This document shows, piece after piece, positions 6,971 to 16,884 of a stretch of DNA of 64,000 bases. Position 1 is the stretch's first letter. Each line of letters opens with the position of its first letter. The position numbers and the translations under genes were made by a program. The notes beneath the pieces are model-generated. The model did not search any database. It had not been told where the DNA came from and worked only from the letters and a program-made list of their open reading frames with translations. The stretch is from Thiodiazotropha sp040506705 (lineage in GTDB: Bacteria; Pseudomonadota; Gammaproteobacteria; Chromatiales; Chromatiaceae): the NCBI GenBank assembly GCA_040506705.1, contig JBEVWG010000002.1, forward strand, positions 124,001 to 188,000, read 5' to 3'.

Positions 6971-8779
6971 TTAATCACGGTTAACCGCACGAATAAATTC
7001 GATGATTTCACCAACTGAGTTGGAATTAATCTCACTTGATATCGCTGTAAAGCCTATTACCGGCACGCCACTCCAAGTGTTATTCACGTCCAAGCCCAAT
7101 CCGCCAACCGGTTCGGTCAGCGCTACTATGCCTTGGTTGATTTCATAGTTGTAGACAGAACTAAAGTCAAATGTCATCCAACCTGAATCAAAGCCCACAT
7201 CAAGATTCAATGGTAGACCATTTACGCTGGGTGTTCCGAACAATGATGTGGGCACATTATCCACAAGGACAACTTGATTAACATTAACACTTTCTTCCAA
7301 TACGAAAGTAAATACATATAGTTCACCAACAGGTAATGGACTAATTAATGGAATATCATCACTTAACATCCATGCCGTACCCTCTTCATAATCGTAATAG
7401 GTGATTTGCATCTGAGTATCACCGATGACCTCACTTCGAGAGTCAACAGACACTACAAAACCACTATTTTCACAGTGTGCGCCATTTGCAGTATGAGGAT
7501 AATCCTCTACTCTAGCGCCCAATGATGGCAGAAACACTGCTTGACCGTCATCAATCCCGTCGCTCAAACTCCCTATACAAGCCTCTCTTTCCGGATCAGC
7601 CTGATTGGTTAGCGTGCCACCGTTGAAGATGGAATGTTTACGCATTGGAAAGGTAAAAACTATATCTGTCTGCCCACTAAGATTGCTCTCTACAAAATAG
7701 GGCGAGGAGAGACTCTCTGCACTAAGGACAGCAGCAATGGGCAGGGGGTTTGAACCCATCGGTACTGACGGTTTAGGCGAGATATCCTGCAGCGCACCGG
7801 TGTCATACTCAGTCAGCGGCATGGTATCCCCCTTCATAGCCTCTCCGAGTGCATTGGTGATATAGGCCTCACGAACATCACCCGATGCCAATGATGGCAG
7901 ACGATAGTGCACTGGGTCATCAGGGAGGTAGTGTTGGGCTACAGTGGTATAGCGATCGATATGGGTAGCCTCCTGCACAAAGGCTTTGCCATTGGCCACA
8001 TCGATTAAAATTCCATAGGCATTGATGCCACCACTTGGCGCCACCAGACCTGCATTGTGGTTGTTGTCATAAGGCAACGCCGAATTGCCAGCATCTTCAG
8101 CGACCCCTTCTGCACTCATGTTACCGGCTTCAAAACCATTAACATTATCTACACTGGCACTACCGGCTGCCCAGGCATCCGCTACAACAGAACAATCAGC
8201 TGGCATGCCTGCAGCATCGTGAAGCAGACCAACTTTAATGGAACGATCGCCACTGCTTATCACACCATCAGCAACGCCATCCGCATCAATTTCAGCTTCA
8301 TTATCACCATCCTCTACTCCCAAAACACCATCAGCAATGTCGCCCATTTCAATGATCTCAATGTAACCTTCGGTAAGATCGTCATCAGTTGTTGCGACAT
8401 AGGGGTTTTGAAATGCAATGCCCGCCTGTAGCTCAGATTTTTCCGGGTAGGTGCAACTCTCATCCTCTGTGATCAGATTCGGCAGTCCGCTAAGCGGGTC
8501 TTTTCTCAGTGTCGCGTTCCAGACATCGAAGGGGCCGAGATAGAGATTGATATTCAGCAGGTCGGCCGCCGTTCGGGAATCAACGATGCGCACCCGTACC
8601 GCTTTAAAATATTCGGTGGTGTTGGTTACCGTGAAGTTGCTAATGAAGTTATTATTGACGGTGTAGTAAGGCAGCAAGGCCACCTGCCCTTTTCGGTCAT
8701 GGTTGATATGAGCCGCATTGGCTAGTGTGCTGACTATCATGAGAAAAAGCAGGATGCCTGATTGATATCCCTTGAGCAT
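6971..8779 (-). CDS. Secreted protein of unknown function with an acidic insert
   Basis: 602 aa with a clear signal peptide (~residues 1-22, ending ANA). The mature N-terminus GQVALLPYYTVNNNFISNFT and the following LYLGPFDVWNATL segment match a secreted hypothetical family seen in marine gammaproteobacteria; no function is known to me. Around residues 140-185 is an Asp/Glu/Gly-rich stretch (GVEDGDNEAEIDADGVADGV) that could bind calcium. There are two or three Cys pairs and no C-terminal anchor. It is transcribed toward the integron end, with only 10 bases between its stop and the decayed cassette. Confidence 0.8.
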   Translation of the reverse strand: MLKGYQSGILLFLMIVSTLANAAHINHDRKGQVALLPYYTVNNNFISNFTVTNTTEYFKAVRVRIVDSRTAADLLNINLYLGPFDVWNATLRKDPLSGLPNLITEDESCTYPEKSELQAGIAFQNPYVATTDDDLTEGYIEIIEMGDIADGVLGVEDGDNEAEIDADGVADGVISSGDRSIKVGLLHDAAGMPADCSVVADAWAAGSASVDNVNGFEAGNMSAEGVAEDAGNSALPYDNNHNAGLVAPSGGINAYGILIDVANGKAFVQEATHIDRYTTVAQHYLPDDPVHYRLPSLASGDVREAYITNALGEAMKGDTMPLTEYDTGALQDISPKPSVPMGSNPLPIAAVLSAESLSSPYFVESNLSGQTDIVFTFPMRKHSIFNGGTLTNQADPEREACIGSLSDGIDDGQAVFLPSLGARVEDYPHTANGAHCENSGFVVSVDSRSEVIGDTQMQITYYDYEEGTAWMLSDDIPLISPLPVGELYVFTFVLEESVNVNQVVLVDNVPTSLFGTPSVNGLPLNLDVGFDSGWMTFDFSSVYNYEINQGIVALTEPVGGLGLDVNNTWSGVPVIGFTAISSEINSNSVGEIIEFIRAVNRD

Positions 8780-8994
8780 GAAAATAATTCCTTTAAGTTA
8801 CGAATCTGCTTGACCATATCTTAACTTAATAAAGCTACAATCAATTATTTTCTTTCTCCCTCTGAGATCAGATCCAGGCAGACTACTTGCGACTCAGCAT
8901 AAATTAATACTCACTATTGAAGCACCAACCATGGCCCACCCCGACTCTATCAGCTAGAATCGGTTATTTAAATGCGTCCCCGAGGAAATCCAAC

Positions 8995-9966
8995 GTGTTC
9001 CGCAAAGAGCTTAAAGTCCTGGACTGCACCATTCGCGATGGTGGCCTGATCAACAACTACCACTTCACTGACGACTTCGTGAAAGCGGTCTACCGAGCGG
9101 CCTGCGATTCTGGGGTGGATGTCATTGAGCTGGGCAAGAAGCTGATGGTCAGCGAAGACTACACCCGTGAAGCCTATGGCAAATGGAATTTCTGTGATGA
9201 CGATGACCTGAAAATGGTCATCGATTCGCACGAGTGTGAAAACCCTCCATTGGTGGCAGTGATGTTCGATATCGGCCGGGTCGACATCAACAGTCTGCAA
9301 CCCAGAGAGCAGAGCCCCTTCGATATGGCCCGGGTCGCCTGTTACGTTCCAGACATCGATAAAGGCCTGGATCTGATCAAGCGCTCCAAAGACCTTGGCT
9401 ACGAAACCACCATCAATATCATGGCCTGCTCAGCGGCAATTCGAACCGATCTGATCGAGGCCCTCAACCAAGTGGAGGAGACCCCGGAACTCGACTATCT
9501 CTACCTTGTTGACAGCTATGGTGCCTTCTACTCGGAACAGGTCACTGACTATCTTGAACTCTATAAGAAATATGCACCAAGCAAAGAGCTTGGCTTCCAT
9601 GCCCATAACAATCAGCAACTCGCCTTCGCCAATACCCAGCAGGCGATCATCGATGGCGTAAACCTGCTTGATGCCACAATTAATGGTATTGGGCGCGGTG
9701 CTGGCAACTGCAACCTGGAGCTGCTGCTCAATTTTCTGAAGAATCCTAAATTCGATGTGCGGCCCATCTACAAGGCCATTCAGGAAGATTTTGTGCCTTT
9801 GCGTAAAGAGATCGAGTGGGGCTTCAATGATATCTATGGCATCAGTGGCCACCTCAATCAGCACCCCCGCTCTGCGATGAAGTGTCGTGCCAATGAGAAA
9901 GTACGGGATCTCTGCTACGACTTCCTGGTCGAATCGAGCAAACTCGATGAAGGGGTCATCTCTTAG
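8995..9966 (+). CDS. DRE-TIM-type aldolase/lyase-like enzyme
   Basis: About 323 aa from the GTG at 8995, preceded by GAGG at 8982-8985; an upstream TTG extension is less likely. LDCTIRDGGL near the N-terminus is the Arg-Asp catalytic and metal motif, and GFHAHNN supplies the paired metal-binding His of the HMGL-like superfamily (4-hydroxy-2-oxovalerate aldolase, HMG-CoA lyase, homocitrate synthase). NGIGRGAGNCNLE is the conserved Gly-rich loop. The substrate cannot be told. There is no regulatory leucine-binding domain, so it is not an isopropylmalate synthase. It stands alone, convergent with the RND pump. Confidence 0.85.
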   Translation: MFRKELKVLDCTIRDGGLINNYHFTDDFVKAVYRAACDSGVDVIELGKKLMVSEDYTREAYGKWNFCDDDDLKMVIDSHECENPPLVAVMFDIGRVDINSLQPREQSPFDMARVACYVPDIDKGLDLIKRSKDLGYETTINIMACSAAIRTDLIEALNQVEETPELDYLYLVDSYGAFYSEQVTDYLELYKKYAPSKELGFHAHNNQQLAFANTQQAIIDGVNLLDATINGIGRGAGNCNLELLLNFLKNPKFDVRPIYKAIQEDFVPLRKEIEWGFNDIYGISGHLNQHPRSAMKCRANEKVRDLCYDFLVESSKLDEGVIS

Positions 9967-9997
9967 AACGCTCAACACGATGCATTTTTTAGATGCG

Positions 9998-12900
9998 TCA
10001 GGTGGAGTCAGTTGATCGGGCCCTATCCGGATGTTGCTGCAGTTCAGCCTGCAGTTGTTGCGTCAGCTGCAATGGAGAACTGGCGTGTCTGGCCAGCAGA
10101 TGGTAGGCAGCAGGAACAATGTAGAGGGTAAAGAGTGTGGCGGCTATGACACCTGCCAGGATAACGGTGCCGATAACCAGTCGGGTTTCAGAACCGGCTC
10201 CGGTTGAGATCAGCAGGGGCAATGACCCTGCTGCCGTAGTGATACCTGTCATAAGAATTGGACGAAAACGCACTTCAGCAGCTTCAAACAGAGCCTCATC
10301 GAAACTGCGCCCCCTGTCCCTCAACTGGTTGGCAAACTCAACAATCAGGATACCGTTCTTTGCAGCCAGACCAACCAACATGATCAGTCCGATCTGACTG
10401 TAGATATTGAGACTCTGATCTGTCAGGTAGAGCCCAAGCAATGCCCCCGCCATTGCCAGGGGGACTGTCAACATGATCACCAGAGGGTGAACCCAGCTCT
10501 CAAATTGGGCAGCAAGCACCAGATAGACCACTACCACACCAAGAATCAATACAAACAATACCGACCCACCCGCACCTTTGTAGTCCCGGGACTGCCCCTT
10601 GTAGTCAATCACTGCATGAGCAGGCAAGTGCTCACTTACCAGATCTTCCAGATAACCCAGCGCATCACCCAGGGCCAAACCATCTTTCAGGTTGGCTTCG
10701 ATGGTAATCGCTCTGACCCGGTTATATCGGTTGAGTTTGATAGAGTCTGCTATCTCTTGCAGGCTGACCAGATTAGAGAGTTGAACCAGCTCTCCATCAT
10801 TGGCGGATCGTACATAGAGGTGACTCAGGTCACTGGGGGTCTGTTGATCCTTTCGGTCACCTTCGAGGATCACGTCATACTCCTCACCCTCTTCAATGTA
10901 GGTCGTCACCCGGCGTGAACCCAACATAGTCTCCAGGGTTCGACCTATGCTCTCTATGGTTACGCCGAGTTGCGCAGCCCGATCATAATCAATTATCACT
11001 TTAAGCTGGGGCTTGGTCTCTTTATAGTCCCAATCTATACCCTGCAATCCTGGATTACTGTTCTCAATCTCTGCCAGCAGAATATCCCGCCATTTGGCCA
11101 ACTCTTCATAGGTACCACCACCAATAACGAATTGGATCGGTTTCTGAATGCGTCGCCCAAACCCTTGCCGCATCACCGGGAATGCTTTCACCCCTGGTAG
11201 ATCAGAGAGCTTTTTACGTAACTCGGCCATGATCTCCCAGGCAGAGCGACGTGCCCCCCAATCACTCAACACATTGATAACGATACCGCTGTTGAAGATG
11301 GCGAAATTACTGAAGGTTCTTGGCGCCCGCACCAGTAATCTTGTGATCTCTCCAGATTCAACATAGGGCATCATGCGCCGCTCGATCTCGTCCATATAGC
11401 TCTTCATATAGTCATATGAAGCGCCTTCAGGACCATTTACCAATAGGTAGAAAGCGCCGCGGTCCTCTTTTGGGGCGTACTCATCAGGGATCTGATCAAA
11501 TAACCAATAGGCACCGCCCAAAGTCACTGCAAACAACAGAACCACCAACCAGAGGCGCTTCATTATCCACCCCAGAGTGGCTATATAAAAACGACGGAGT
11601 TGCTTAAACAGACCATCCACACGCCGGCTAAGCCAATTTCTCTCATCATCCCCCTGGGGCAGTATCTGAGAAGCCAGCATCGGCGAAAGTGAGAGGGCCA
11701 CCAGACTGGAGAAGATCACTGCCGCCGCCATGGTGATGGCAAATTCCGAGAAGAGGCGGCCTATATCCCCACCAAGAAATGCGATCGGGGTAAAAACTGC
11801 AACCAGCACCAAAGTGGTAGAGATCACGGCGAAGGCAACCTGCCGCGCACCACGAAACGAAGCGACAAGACGACTCTCCTGATAGCTCTCCATTCGACGA
11901 TGAATGTTCTCCAGCATCACAATCGCATCATCCACTACCAACCCTATCGCAAGAACCAACGCCAGCAAGGTGAGGATATTGATGGTAAATCCAAACGCCA
12001 GTAAAACCAGGAAGGTCGCAACAAGTGAGACAGGGACTGCCACCGCAGGTACGATCATCGCCCGCAGACTTCCAAGAAACAGAAAGATCACCGTAACCAC
12101 CAGTGCGATGGCGATGAAGAGCGTTTTATAGACCTCGTCGATGGCCTCTTTGATGAACACCGAACTATCAAAACTCTGTTTGATCTCCATACCTTCCGGC
12201 AGGGATTGATTGACTCTGATTCGCTCAGCTTTTGCCGCTTCCGCCACCGTCAAGGTATTCGCTGTGGACTGCTTGATTATCCCTATACCCACCATCGGCA
12301 CCCCATTGCCACGAAAGAAGGTACGCGTCTCCTCCGCCCCCTTTTCCACTCTGGCCACCTCACCGAGCCTGACTAAATAACCATCATCGCCTCGAGCCAG
12401 CGCCAGTTGCGCGAAATCCTCTTCGGTATGAAAACTTCGATCCACCCGCACAGTGAAAGCACGATCAACAGAATCGATACTGCCTGCTGGCAACTCCAGA
12501 TTACCACTACGTAACGCCTGCTCTACATCAACTACGGTCAATCCCCTGGCAGCCAGCGCCTGTCGGTCGATCCAGACCCGCATGGCGAAGGTCTGCCCAC
12601 CGCCAACCCGCACCCGGGCAACCCCATCGAGCACCGAAAACCGATCCACCAGATAGCGCCGGGCATAATCGGAAAGTTCAGGCACTGTCATCCGCTCACT
12701 CACCAGATTGAGCCACATGATGACCTCTTCATTGGTGTCGACTTTCTGGATCTCAGGTGGGTCGGCTTCCAATGGCAGGTTATCGAGGATCGCCGACACC
12801 CTGTCCCGAACATCATTGGCTGCAGAGTCGATATCCCGTCCTATATCGAACTCGATGGTTACCACTGAACGACCATCTTCACTGACTGAGGAGGTAAATC

Positions 12901-13132
12901 GAATCCCTTCGATACCGGATATACGATCCTCGATCAATTGCGTAATCCGTGTCTCGACCACATTCGCTGCAGCGCCAGGATAGATAGTCTCCACTGAGAC
13001 CACCGGGGAGTCGATATTGGGATACTCTCTCAGAGGGAGCTGATTGAAGGCCACCAAACCGAAGGCAATCAACAGCAGTGAGATGACTGCTGCGAAGACC
13101 GGCCTTTTGACTGAGAGATCAGAGAGGATCAT
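9998..13132 (-). CDS. RND efflux transporter permease, HAE-1 type
   Basis: 1044-aa inner-membrane proton-driven pump, about the length of AcrB/MexB. The first transmembrane helix is at 10-30, with large periplasmic loops. TM4 carries the proton-relay pair in GLVVDDAIVMLENIHR, and AAKNGILIVEFA in TM10 carries the relay Lys. Substrate range cannot be inferred. It overlaps the adaptor gene by four bases (ATGA), so the two are translationally coupled. No outer-membrane factor is encoded nearby; a TolC elsewhere is likely. Confidence 0.95.
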   Translation of the reverse strand: MILSDLSVKRPVFAAVISLLLIAFGLVAFNQLPLREYPNIDSPVVSVETIYPGAAANVVETRITQLIEDRISGIEGIRFTSSVSEDGRSVVTIEFDIGRDIDSAANDVRDRVSAILDNLPLEADPPEIQKVDTNEEVIMWLNLVSERMTVPELSDYARRYLVDRFSVLDGVARVRVGGGQTFAMRVWIDRQALAARGLTVVDVEQALRSGNLELPAGSIDSVDRAFTVRVDRSFHTEEDFAQLALARGDDGYLVRLGEVARVEKGAEETRTFFRGNGVPMVGIGIIKQSTANTLTVAEAAKAERIRVNQSLPEGMEIKQSFDSSVFIKEAIDEVYKTLFIAIALVVTVIFLFLGSLRAMIVPAVAVPVSLVATFLVLLAFGFTINILTLLALVLAIGLVVDDAIVMLENIHRRMESYQESRLVASFRGARQVAFAVISTTLVLVAVFTPIAFLGGDIGRLFSEFAITMAAAVIFSSLVALSLSPMLASQILPQGDDERNWLSRRVDGLFKQLRRFYIATLGWIMKRLWLVVLLFAVTLGGAYWLFDQIPDEYAPKEDRGAFYLLVNGPEGASYDYMKSYMDEIERRMMPYVESGEITRLLVRAPRTFSNFAIFNSGIVINVLSDWGARRSAWEIMAELRKKLSDLPGVKAFPVMRQGFGRRIQKPIQFVIGGGTYEELAKWRDILLAEIENSNPGLQGIDWDYKETKPQLKVIIDYDRAAQLGVTIESIGRTLETMLGSRRVTTYIEEGEEYDVILEGDRKDQQTPSDLSHLYVRSANDGELVQLSNLVSLQEIADSIKLNRYNRVRAITIEANLKDGLALGDALGYLEDLVSEHLPAHAVIDYKGQSRDYKGAGGSVLFVLILGVVVVYLVLAAQFESWVHPLVIMLTVPLAMAGALLGLYLTDQSLNIYSQIGLIMLVGLAAKNGILIVEFANQLRDRGRSFDEALFEAAEVRFRPILMTGITTAAGSLPLLISTGAGSETRLVIGTVILAGVIAATLFTLYIVPAAYHLLARHASSPLQLTQQLQAELQQHPDRARSTDST

Positions 13133-14214
13133 TTGCTATCCGGAATTTTACTGAGCTGAGGTTTCAACATCATCTCGACGCTCTTAGAGCCATCATCAAC
13201 ACTTTTGATGCGCACTAGGCCATCCACCTTCGCCTTATCTGTGCCATGGGTTATTACCCGATCCCCAGGCTTTAATCCCTCGATCACCTCCACCTCTCCC
13301 GGTCGGCGTGAACCTATTTTGATCTCAACTTTTGAAACCCTGTTCTCTTCACCATTGACTGTAAGCACGAACTGTTTTCTGCCTTTTGGCATCAGTGCCG
13401 ACTCAGGAATCAGCAGTGCCCGACGGGGGTTGTAAAGTAACTCCACTGTCATCAACATGCCCGGTTTCAGCTTACTGCTCGTGTTGGGTAACATCGCCCT
13501 TACAATGATTGAACGATTTACTGGATCGACCCGGCTATCGACCACTTTCACACGCCCCTCGAAAACCTCATCCGAATAGGCTCGGGTATGGGCTCGAATC
13601 GCTAATCCCGGCAGCAGCTGTGCGAGATAGGATGAGGGTACGGCAAACTCCAGCTTCATTACCTGGTCATCATCCAGAGTAGTGATGGTATCGCCAGGCT
13701 CAACCAAGGCACCAACGCTGATATTACGCAATCCAACCACCCCGGAAAACGGCGCTTTGATCACCCTATCGGACAAACGGGACTCTATCGCAGCCAGTCT
13801 TGCCCTGGCGGTGTCCTGCTCCCGGCGTCGCTGATCGAGTAGAGATTGAGCCTCTATCCCTCGTGACTGGAGACTCTTTACCCGAGTGAACTGTTGCCTG
13901 GCCTCCTCCAGGTTGGCCCGCGCCTCTTCCAGCAACGCATGCTCTTCACGACTGGTCATCTCTACGATCACCTGCCCCTTGGTAACCCTCTCTCCATCAT
14001 CGAAATGGAGCGCTGTCACCGATTCGGCAACATTCACAGTCAGCTCTACTGACTCGTTCGCTTTGAGTGTACCCAGAGCCTCTATGCGTTGCACAAAGTC
14101 ATCTTCCTTCGCTTCTGACACGATCACCCAGGGCGCTGGCTTATCTTCAGCAAGGATTATTGGGCTAACCAGGAAGAGCAGTAGTGAAAACATACTGGTA
14201 TTGAATAGTGGCAT
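13129..14214 (-). CDS. RND periplasmic adaptor (membrane fusion protein)
   Basis: 361 aa with a cleavable signal peptide (LLLFLVSPIILAED) and no lipobox Cys, so probably a soluble or peripherally anchored adaptor. Order: half lipoyl domain (~50-75), alpha-helical hairpin (~80-125), second half lipoyl (IKAPFSGVVGLRNISVGALV, ~152-171), beta-barrel and membrane-proximal domain ending in GDRVITHG. It bridges the downstream permease to an outer-membrane channel. First gene of the two-gene operon; two perfect palindromes lie upstream (14270-14281 and 14309-14327). Confidence 0.93.
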   Translation of the reverse strand: MPLFNTSMFSLLLFLVSPIILAEDKPAPWVIVSEAKEDDFVQRIEALGTLKANESVELTVNVAESVTALHFDDGERVTKGQVIVEMTSREEHALLEEARANLEEARQQFTRVKSLQSRGIEAQSLLDQRRREQDTARARLAAIESRLSDRVIKAPFSGVVGLRNISVGALVEPGDTITTLDDDQVMKLEFAVPSSYLAQLLPGLAIRAHTRAYSDEVFEGRVKVVDSRVDPVNRSIIVRAMLPNTSSKLKPGMLMTVELLYNPRRALLIPESALMPKGRKQFVLTVNGEENRVSKVEIKIGSRRPGEVEVIEGLKPGDRVITHGTDKAKVDGLVRIKSVDDGSKSVEMMLKPQLSKIPDSK

Positions 14215-14269
14215 GTCGCTTCCGCTCTCCTTTACTCACAAATGTGGTGCATGGGGGCAGCCCATTTTT

Positions 14270-14281
14270 TGCCCTAGGGCA
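14270..14281. promoter_or_regulatory. 12-bp perfect palindrome upstream of the RND operon
   Basis: TGCCCTAGGGCA, 56 bases upstream of the adaptor start codon. The size and position would suit a repressor operator. No regulator gene is adjacent. Confidence 0.3.
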
Positions 14282-14308
14282 CTATAGAATGGTGAACTAA
14301 AGATATAA

Positions 14309-14327
14309 GCGCACTATTTTAGTGCGC
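14309..14327. promoter_or_regulatory. 19-bp perfect inverted repeat upstream of the RND operon
   Basis: GCGCACTA-TTT-TAGTGCGC, about 95 bases upstream of the adaptor start. It has no T-run, so it is not a terminator for either strand and is more like an operator or small structured element. Confidence 0.35.
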
Positions 14328-14861
14328 AACAGATCAAGTTGCAGCCAGTGAACGCCCTGTTATGAACCTTTTTTCTTACGAGGTGTGTCTGAGTAGAGTT
14401 TTTTAGGCTCACTATGTTCCATCACAACCCTTCCGTCGGAAAATGCAGGATGACAATTTCCATACAACCTGTCCAGCCTGATCAGAGCTGCATCCGACTC
14501 TCCTTTAGTGAAGCCGTAATAGCCACTGAAATAGTGATGAATCACAGCTTGCTCCCTCACTACAGACACTTTGGCATAGAATCTGCTCTATCGGGTTCTA
14601 ACTTAATAACAGCCAGTTAAAGACTTTGAACATAGCCACACAACAAATTGCAGTAACTGATTTCAATCCCATATCATCCATTTCAATTCTCTTCTCCTCC
14701 ATCTCTGAGTGCTAATCGATCCATGCAAATTTTTGTTTCAAACTGCCGTAAGTCATTCAATTTTACCGGTTTAGCGGTATGCTGAACGGTCAACACCTGG
14801 CGTTTTGGCAGATCAATGACCAACCGGGCCACTCACAACAACACGAAAAAGATGTAGAGAA

Positions 14862-15644
14862 ATGATGAACGGATGGCTGATCTTTACCGACCTGGACGGC
14901 ACACTGCTGGATCATAACAGCTATGATTACACCCCAGCCCTGCCGGCACTTCAGCGACTGAAAGAACATAAGGTTCCAGTCATTCCAACCTCAAGCAAGA
15001 CCCATGCAGAGCTGAAGGTGTTTCTGCAGCAACTTGAACTGGATGGCCCGATGGTAGCGGAGAACGGGGCGGTGATCATCTACCCTGACGAAGAGCCTCA
15101 GATCGCACCGCCAGGTTACCTGATGATGAGGGACTATCTGGTCGATTGTCGTGCCAACCCCGAGTATGACTTCATAGGCTTTGGTGACATGAGTCTGGAA
15201 GATGTCATTGAGGCGACAGGACTGGATAGAGCATCGGCAGAACTCGCCATGCAAAGGCTGGCATCAGAACCGATGATCTGGCGAGGTAGCGAAGAGAGCC
15301 TGAACAAGTTCAAACGTAAGACCCGCAAGGCTGGATTCAGGCTACTACAAGGTGGACGCTTTCTTCATCTGTTGAGCGATACTGATAAGGGCCACGCAGT
15401 GAAGCATGTAATGAATCACCTGATGACCAAAGGCAAAAGAATAGATCGAACCATCGCTCTAGGAGATAGTGACAACGACCGGGATATGTTGCTTGCTGTA
15501 GACATCCCGATCATTGTTCGCAAGCATGACGGCAGCCATATGACACTTCCACAACGGCCCGATGCCAAGATAACCGACCAACCGGGTCCGACCGGCTGGA
15601 ACCAGGCCATTATGGGCCTGATACAACAATATGAGGATAGATAA
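14862..15644 (+). CDS. HAD-family mannosyl/glucosyl-3-phosphoglycerate phosphatase
   Basis: 260-aa cytosolic HAD-IIB phosphatase that removes the phosphate from glycosyl-3-phosphoglycerate. Motif I IFTDLDGTLLDH has the nucleophile Asp10 and Asp12. IPTSSKT is motif II, a conserved Lys lies in the cap region, and ALGDSDNDRDML is motif IV. Cap-domain length fits the MpgP/YedP group. It shares one base with the next gene (TAATG), which encodes the matching synthase, so the physiological substrate is most likely glucosyl-3-phosphoglycerate. Confidence 0.88.
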   Translation: MMNGWLIFTDLDGTLLDHNSYDYTPALPALQRLKEHKVPVIPTSSKTHAELKVFLQQLELDGPMVAENGAVIIYPDEEPQIAPPGYLMMRDYLVDCRANPEYDFIGFGDMSLEDVIEATGLDRASAELAMQRLASEPMIWRGSEESLNKFKRKTRKAGFRLLQGGRFLHLLSDTDKGHAVKHVMNHLMTKGKRIDRTIALGDSDNDRDMLLAVDIPIIVRKHDGSHMTLPQRPDAKITDQPGPTGWNQAIMGLIQQYEDR

Positions 15645-16855
15645 TGGCTGACTTTTTCCAACATGGGGATATCACGACATTACACAAACTGACCAATCGT
15701 CCTCTGGAGGATATGGAACAGGAACTAAAAACATTCTCACTGAAGAAACCCATAGGCCTGGTTCTTCCCAGCCTGTTTTCAGAGCTTACCGGACCAGCCC
15801 TGAACCACATAGTCGATGAGCTGCAACACGCCACCTACATATCCCATATCATTATCGGCCTCGACCGGGCCAGTGAATCAGAATTCAAACAAGCCCAGGA
15901 GTTTTTTGCCCGACTCCCCCAGCAAACCCACCTGCTTTGGCAGGATGGGCCTCGACTGCGAAGCCTCGATGCAGAACTGCAGGAACGGGAACTATCCCCA
16001 CCGGAGCCGGGAAAGGGTCGCAATGTCTGGTTCTGCCTGGGATATGCCTTGGCCATCGAGGAGCTGCAGGCCATCGGTCTGCACGACTGCGATATCGTCA
16101 CCTACTCACGGGAGTTGCCTGCCCGCTTACTCTATCCACTGGCCCACCCCAACTTCAGTTTTGAATATGCCAAGGGCTACTATGCCCGAGTCAACGAGGA
16201 CAAACTCAGCGGCCGAGTTACCCGGTTATTCGTCACCCCCATGCTGCGCGCTCTGAGACTGATGGTCGGCCCACTCGACTACCTGAAGTATATGGACAGC
16301 TTCCGCTATCCGCTCTCAGGAGAGTTTGCCATGAGCCGGGATCTCGCATCCCAGGTACGCATACCCAGCGACTGGGGACTTGAGGTTGGCTTGCTATCAG
16401 AGGTCTACCGGAATATCTCTTACCACCAGATCTGTCAGGTCGATATAGCCGACCAATATGACCACAAACATCAGGATCTATCTGCAGAAGACCGCGCAGG
16501 TGGTCTCGCAAAAATGAGTCGGGACATCGCAAAATCCTTCTATCGAAAACTGGCGACCGAGGGCATCCAGATGAACCAGGCCTTCTTTCGCAGCCTCAAG
16601 GCAGCCTATCTACGTAAAGCCCTCGATATGGTGGAGATGTACTACCACGATGCCAAGATCAACGCCCTGACCTTCAACCGCCATGCGGAAGAGGAGGCGA
16701 TCGAAGTCTTTCAGCAGAGTATCGTGGAAGCGGGACAGGCGTTTCTCGACAACCCACTGGAAGCCCCGTTTATACCGAACTGGAAAAGGATACTCTCCGC
16801 CATGCCCGATTTCACCTCCCGACTCTATGAAGCGGTGGCTGAGGACAATCGCTAA
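15644..16855 (+). CDS. gpgS: Glucosyl-3-phosphoglycerate synthase (GT81-like)
   Basis: 403-aa GT-A fold glycosyltransferase expected to join glucose from a nucleotide sugar to 3-phosphoglycerate, making the precursor of the compatible solute glucosylglycerate. Visible features: the family's N-terminal GLVLPSLFSEL and IIIGLDRA, GKGRNVWFCLGYALA, the DxD-type metal motif HDCDIVTYSR, the acceptor region SGEFAMSRDL and GLEVGLLSEVYRN. The product fits with the overlapping upstream phosphatase and the nearby GH13 enzyme. Mannosylglycerate synthesis is an alternative, less likely given the sequence type. Confidence 0.88.
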   Translation: MADFFQHGDITTLHKLTNRPLEDMEQELKTFSLKKPIGLVLPSLFSELTGPALNHIVDELQHATYISHIIIGLDRASESEFKQAQEFFARLPQQTHLLWQDGPRLRSLDAELQERELSPPEPGKGRNVWFCLGYALAIEELQAIGLHDCDIVTYSRELPARLLYPLAHPNFSFEYAKGYYARVNEDKLSGRVTRLFVTPMLRALRLMVGPLDYLKYMDSFRYPLSGEFAMSRDLASQVRIPSDWGLEVGLLSEVYRNISYHQICQVDIADQYDHKHQDLSAEDRAGGLAKMSRDIAKSFYRKLATEGIQMNQAFFRSLKAAYLRKALDMVEMYYHDAKINALTFNRHAEEEAIEVFQQSIVEAGQAFLDNPLEAPFIPNWKRILSAMPDFTSRLYEAVAEDNR

Positions 16856-16884
16856 GACTAGTGCCACCAAAAGCCATGTTAAGA

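Larger units (their letters stand above)
14215..14861. other. Mostly gene-free spacer upstream of the RND operon and mpgP-like gene
   Basis: Contains two perfect palindromes (listed separately) and a weak 69-codon open frame on the minus strand (14360-14569, GTG start, no good ribosome site). That frame could be a small protein but has no recognisable family. The stretch 14620-14860 shows no clear promoter. Confidence 0.45.

Noticed and set aside
8917..8994. Longer N-terminus for the aldolase-like gene starting at a TTG
   Set aside because: The extra 26 residues lack similarity to the family, and the GTG at 8995 has a good ribosome site.
9430..9978. 182-codon frame antisense to the aldolase-like gene
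   Set aside because: The plus-strand frame carries the catalytic motifs; the antisense frame shows no conserved domain.
14360..14569. 69-codon minus-strand frame between the RND adaptor and the phosphatase
   Set aside because: GTG start without ribosome site, no recognised family, and it overlaps another open frame of similar size; left as a possibility only.
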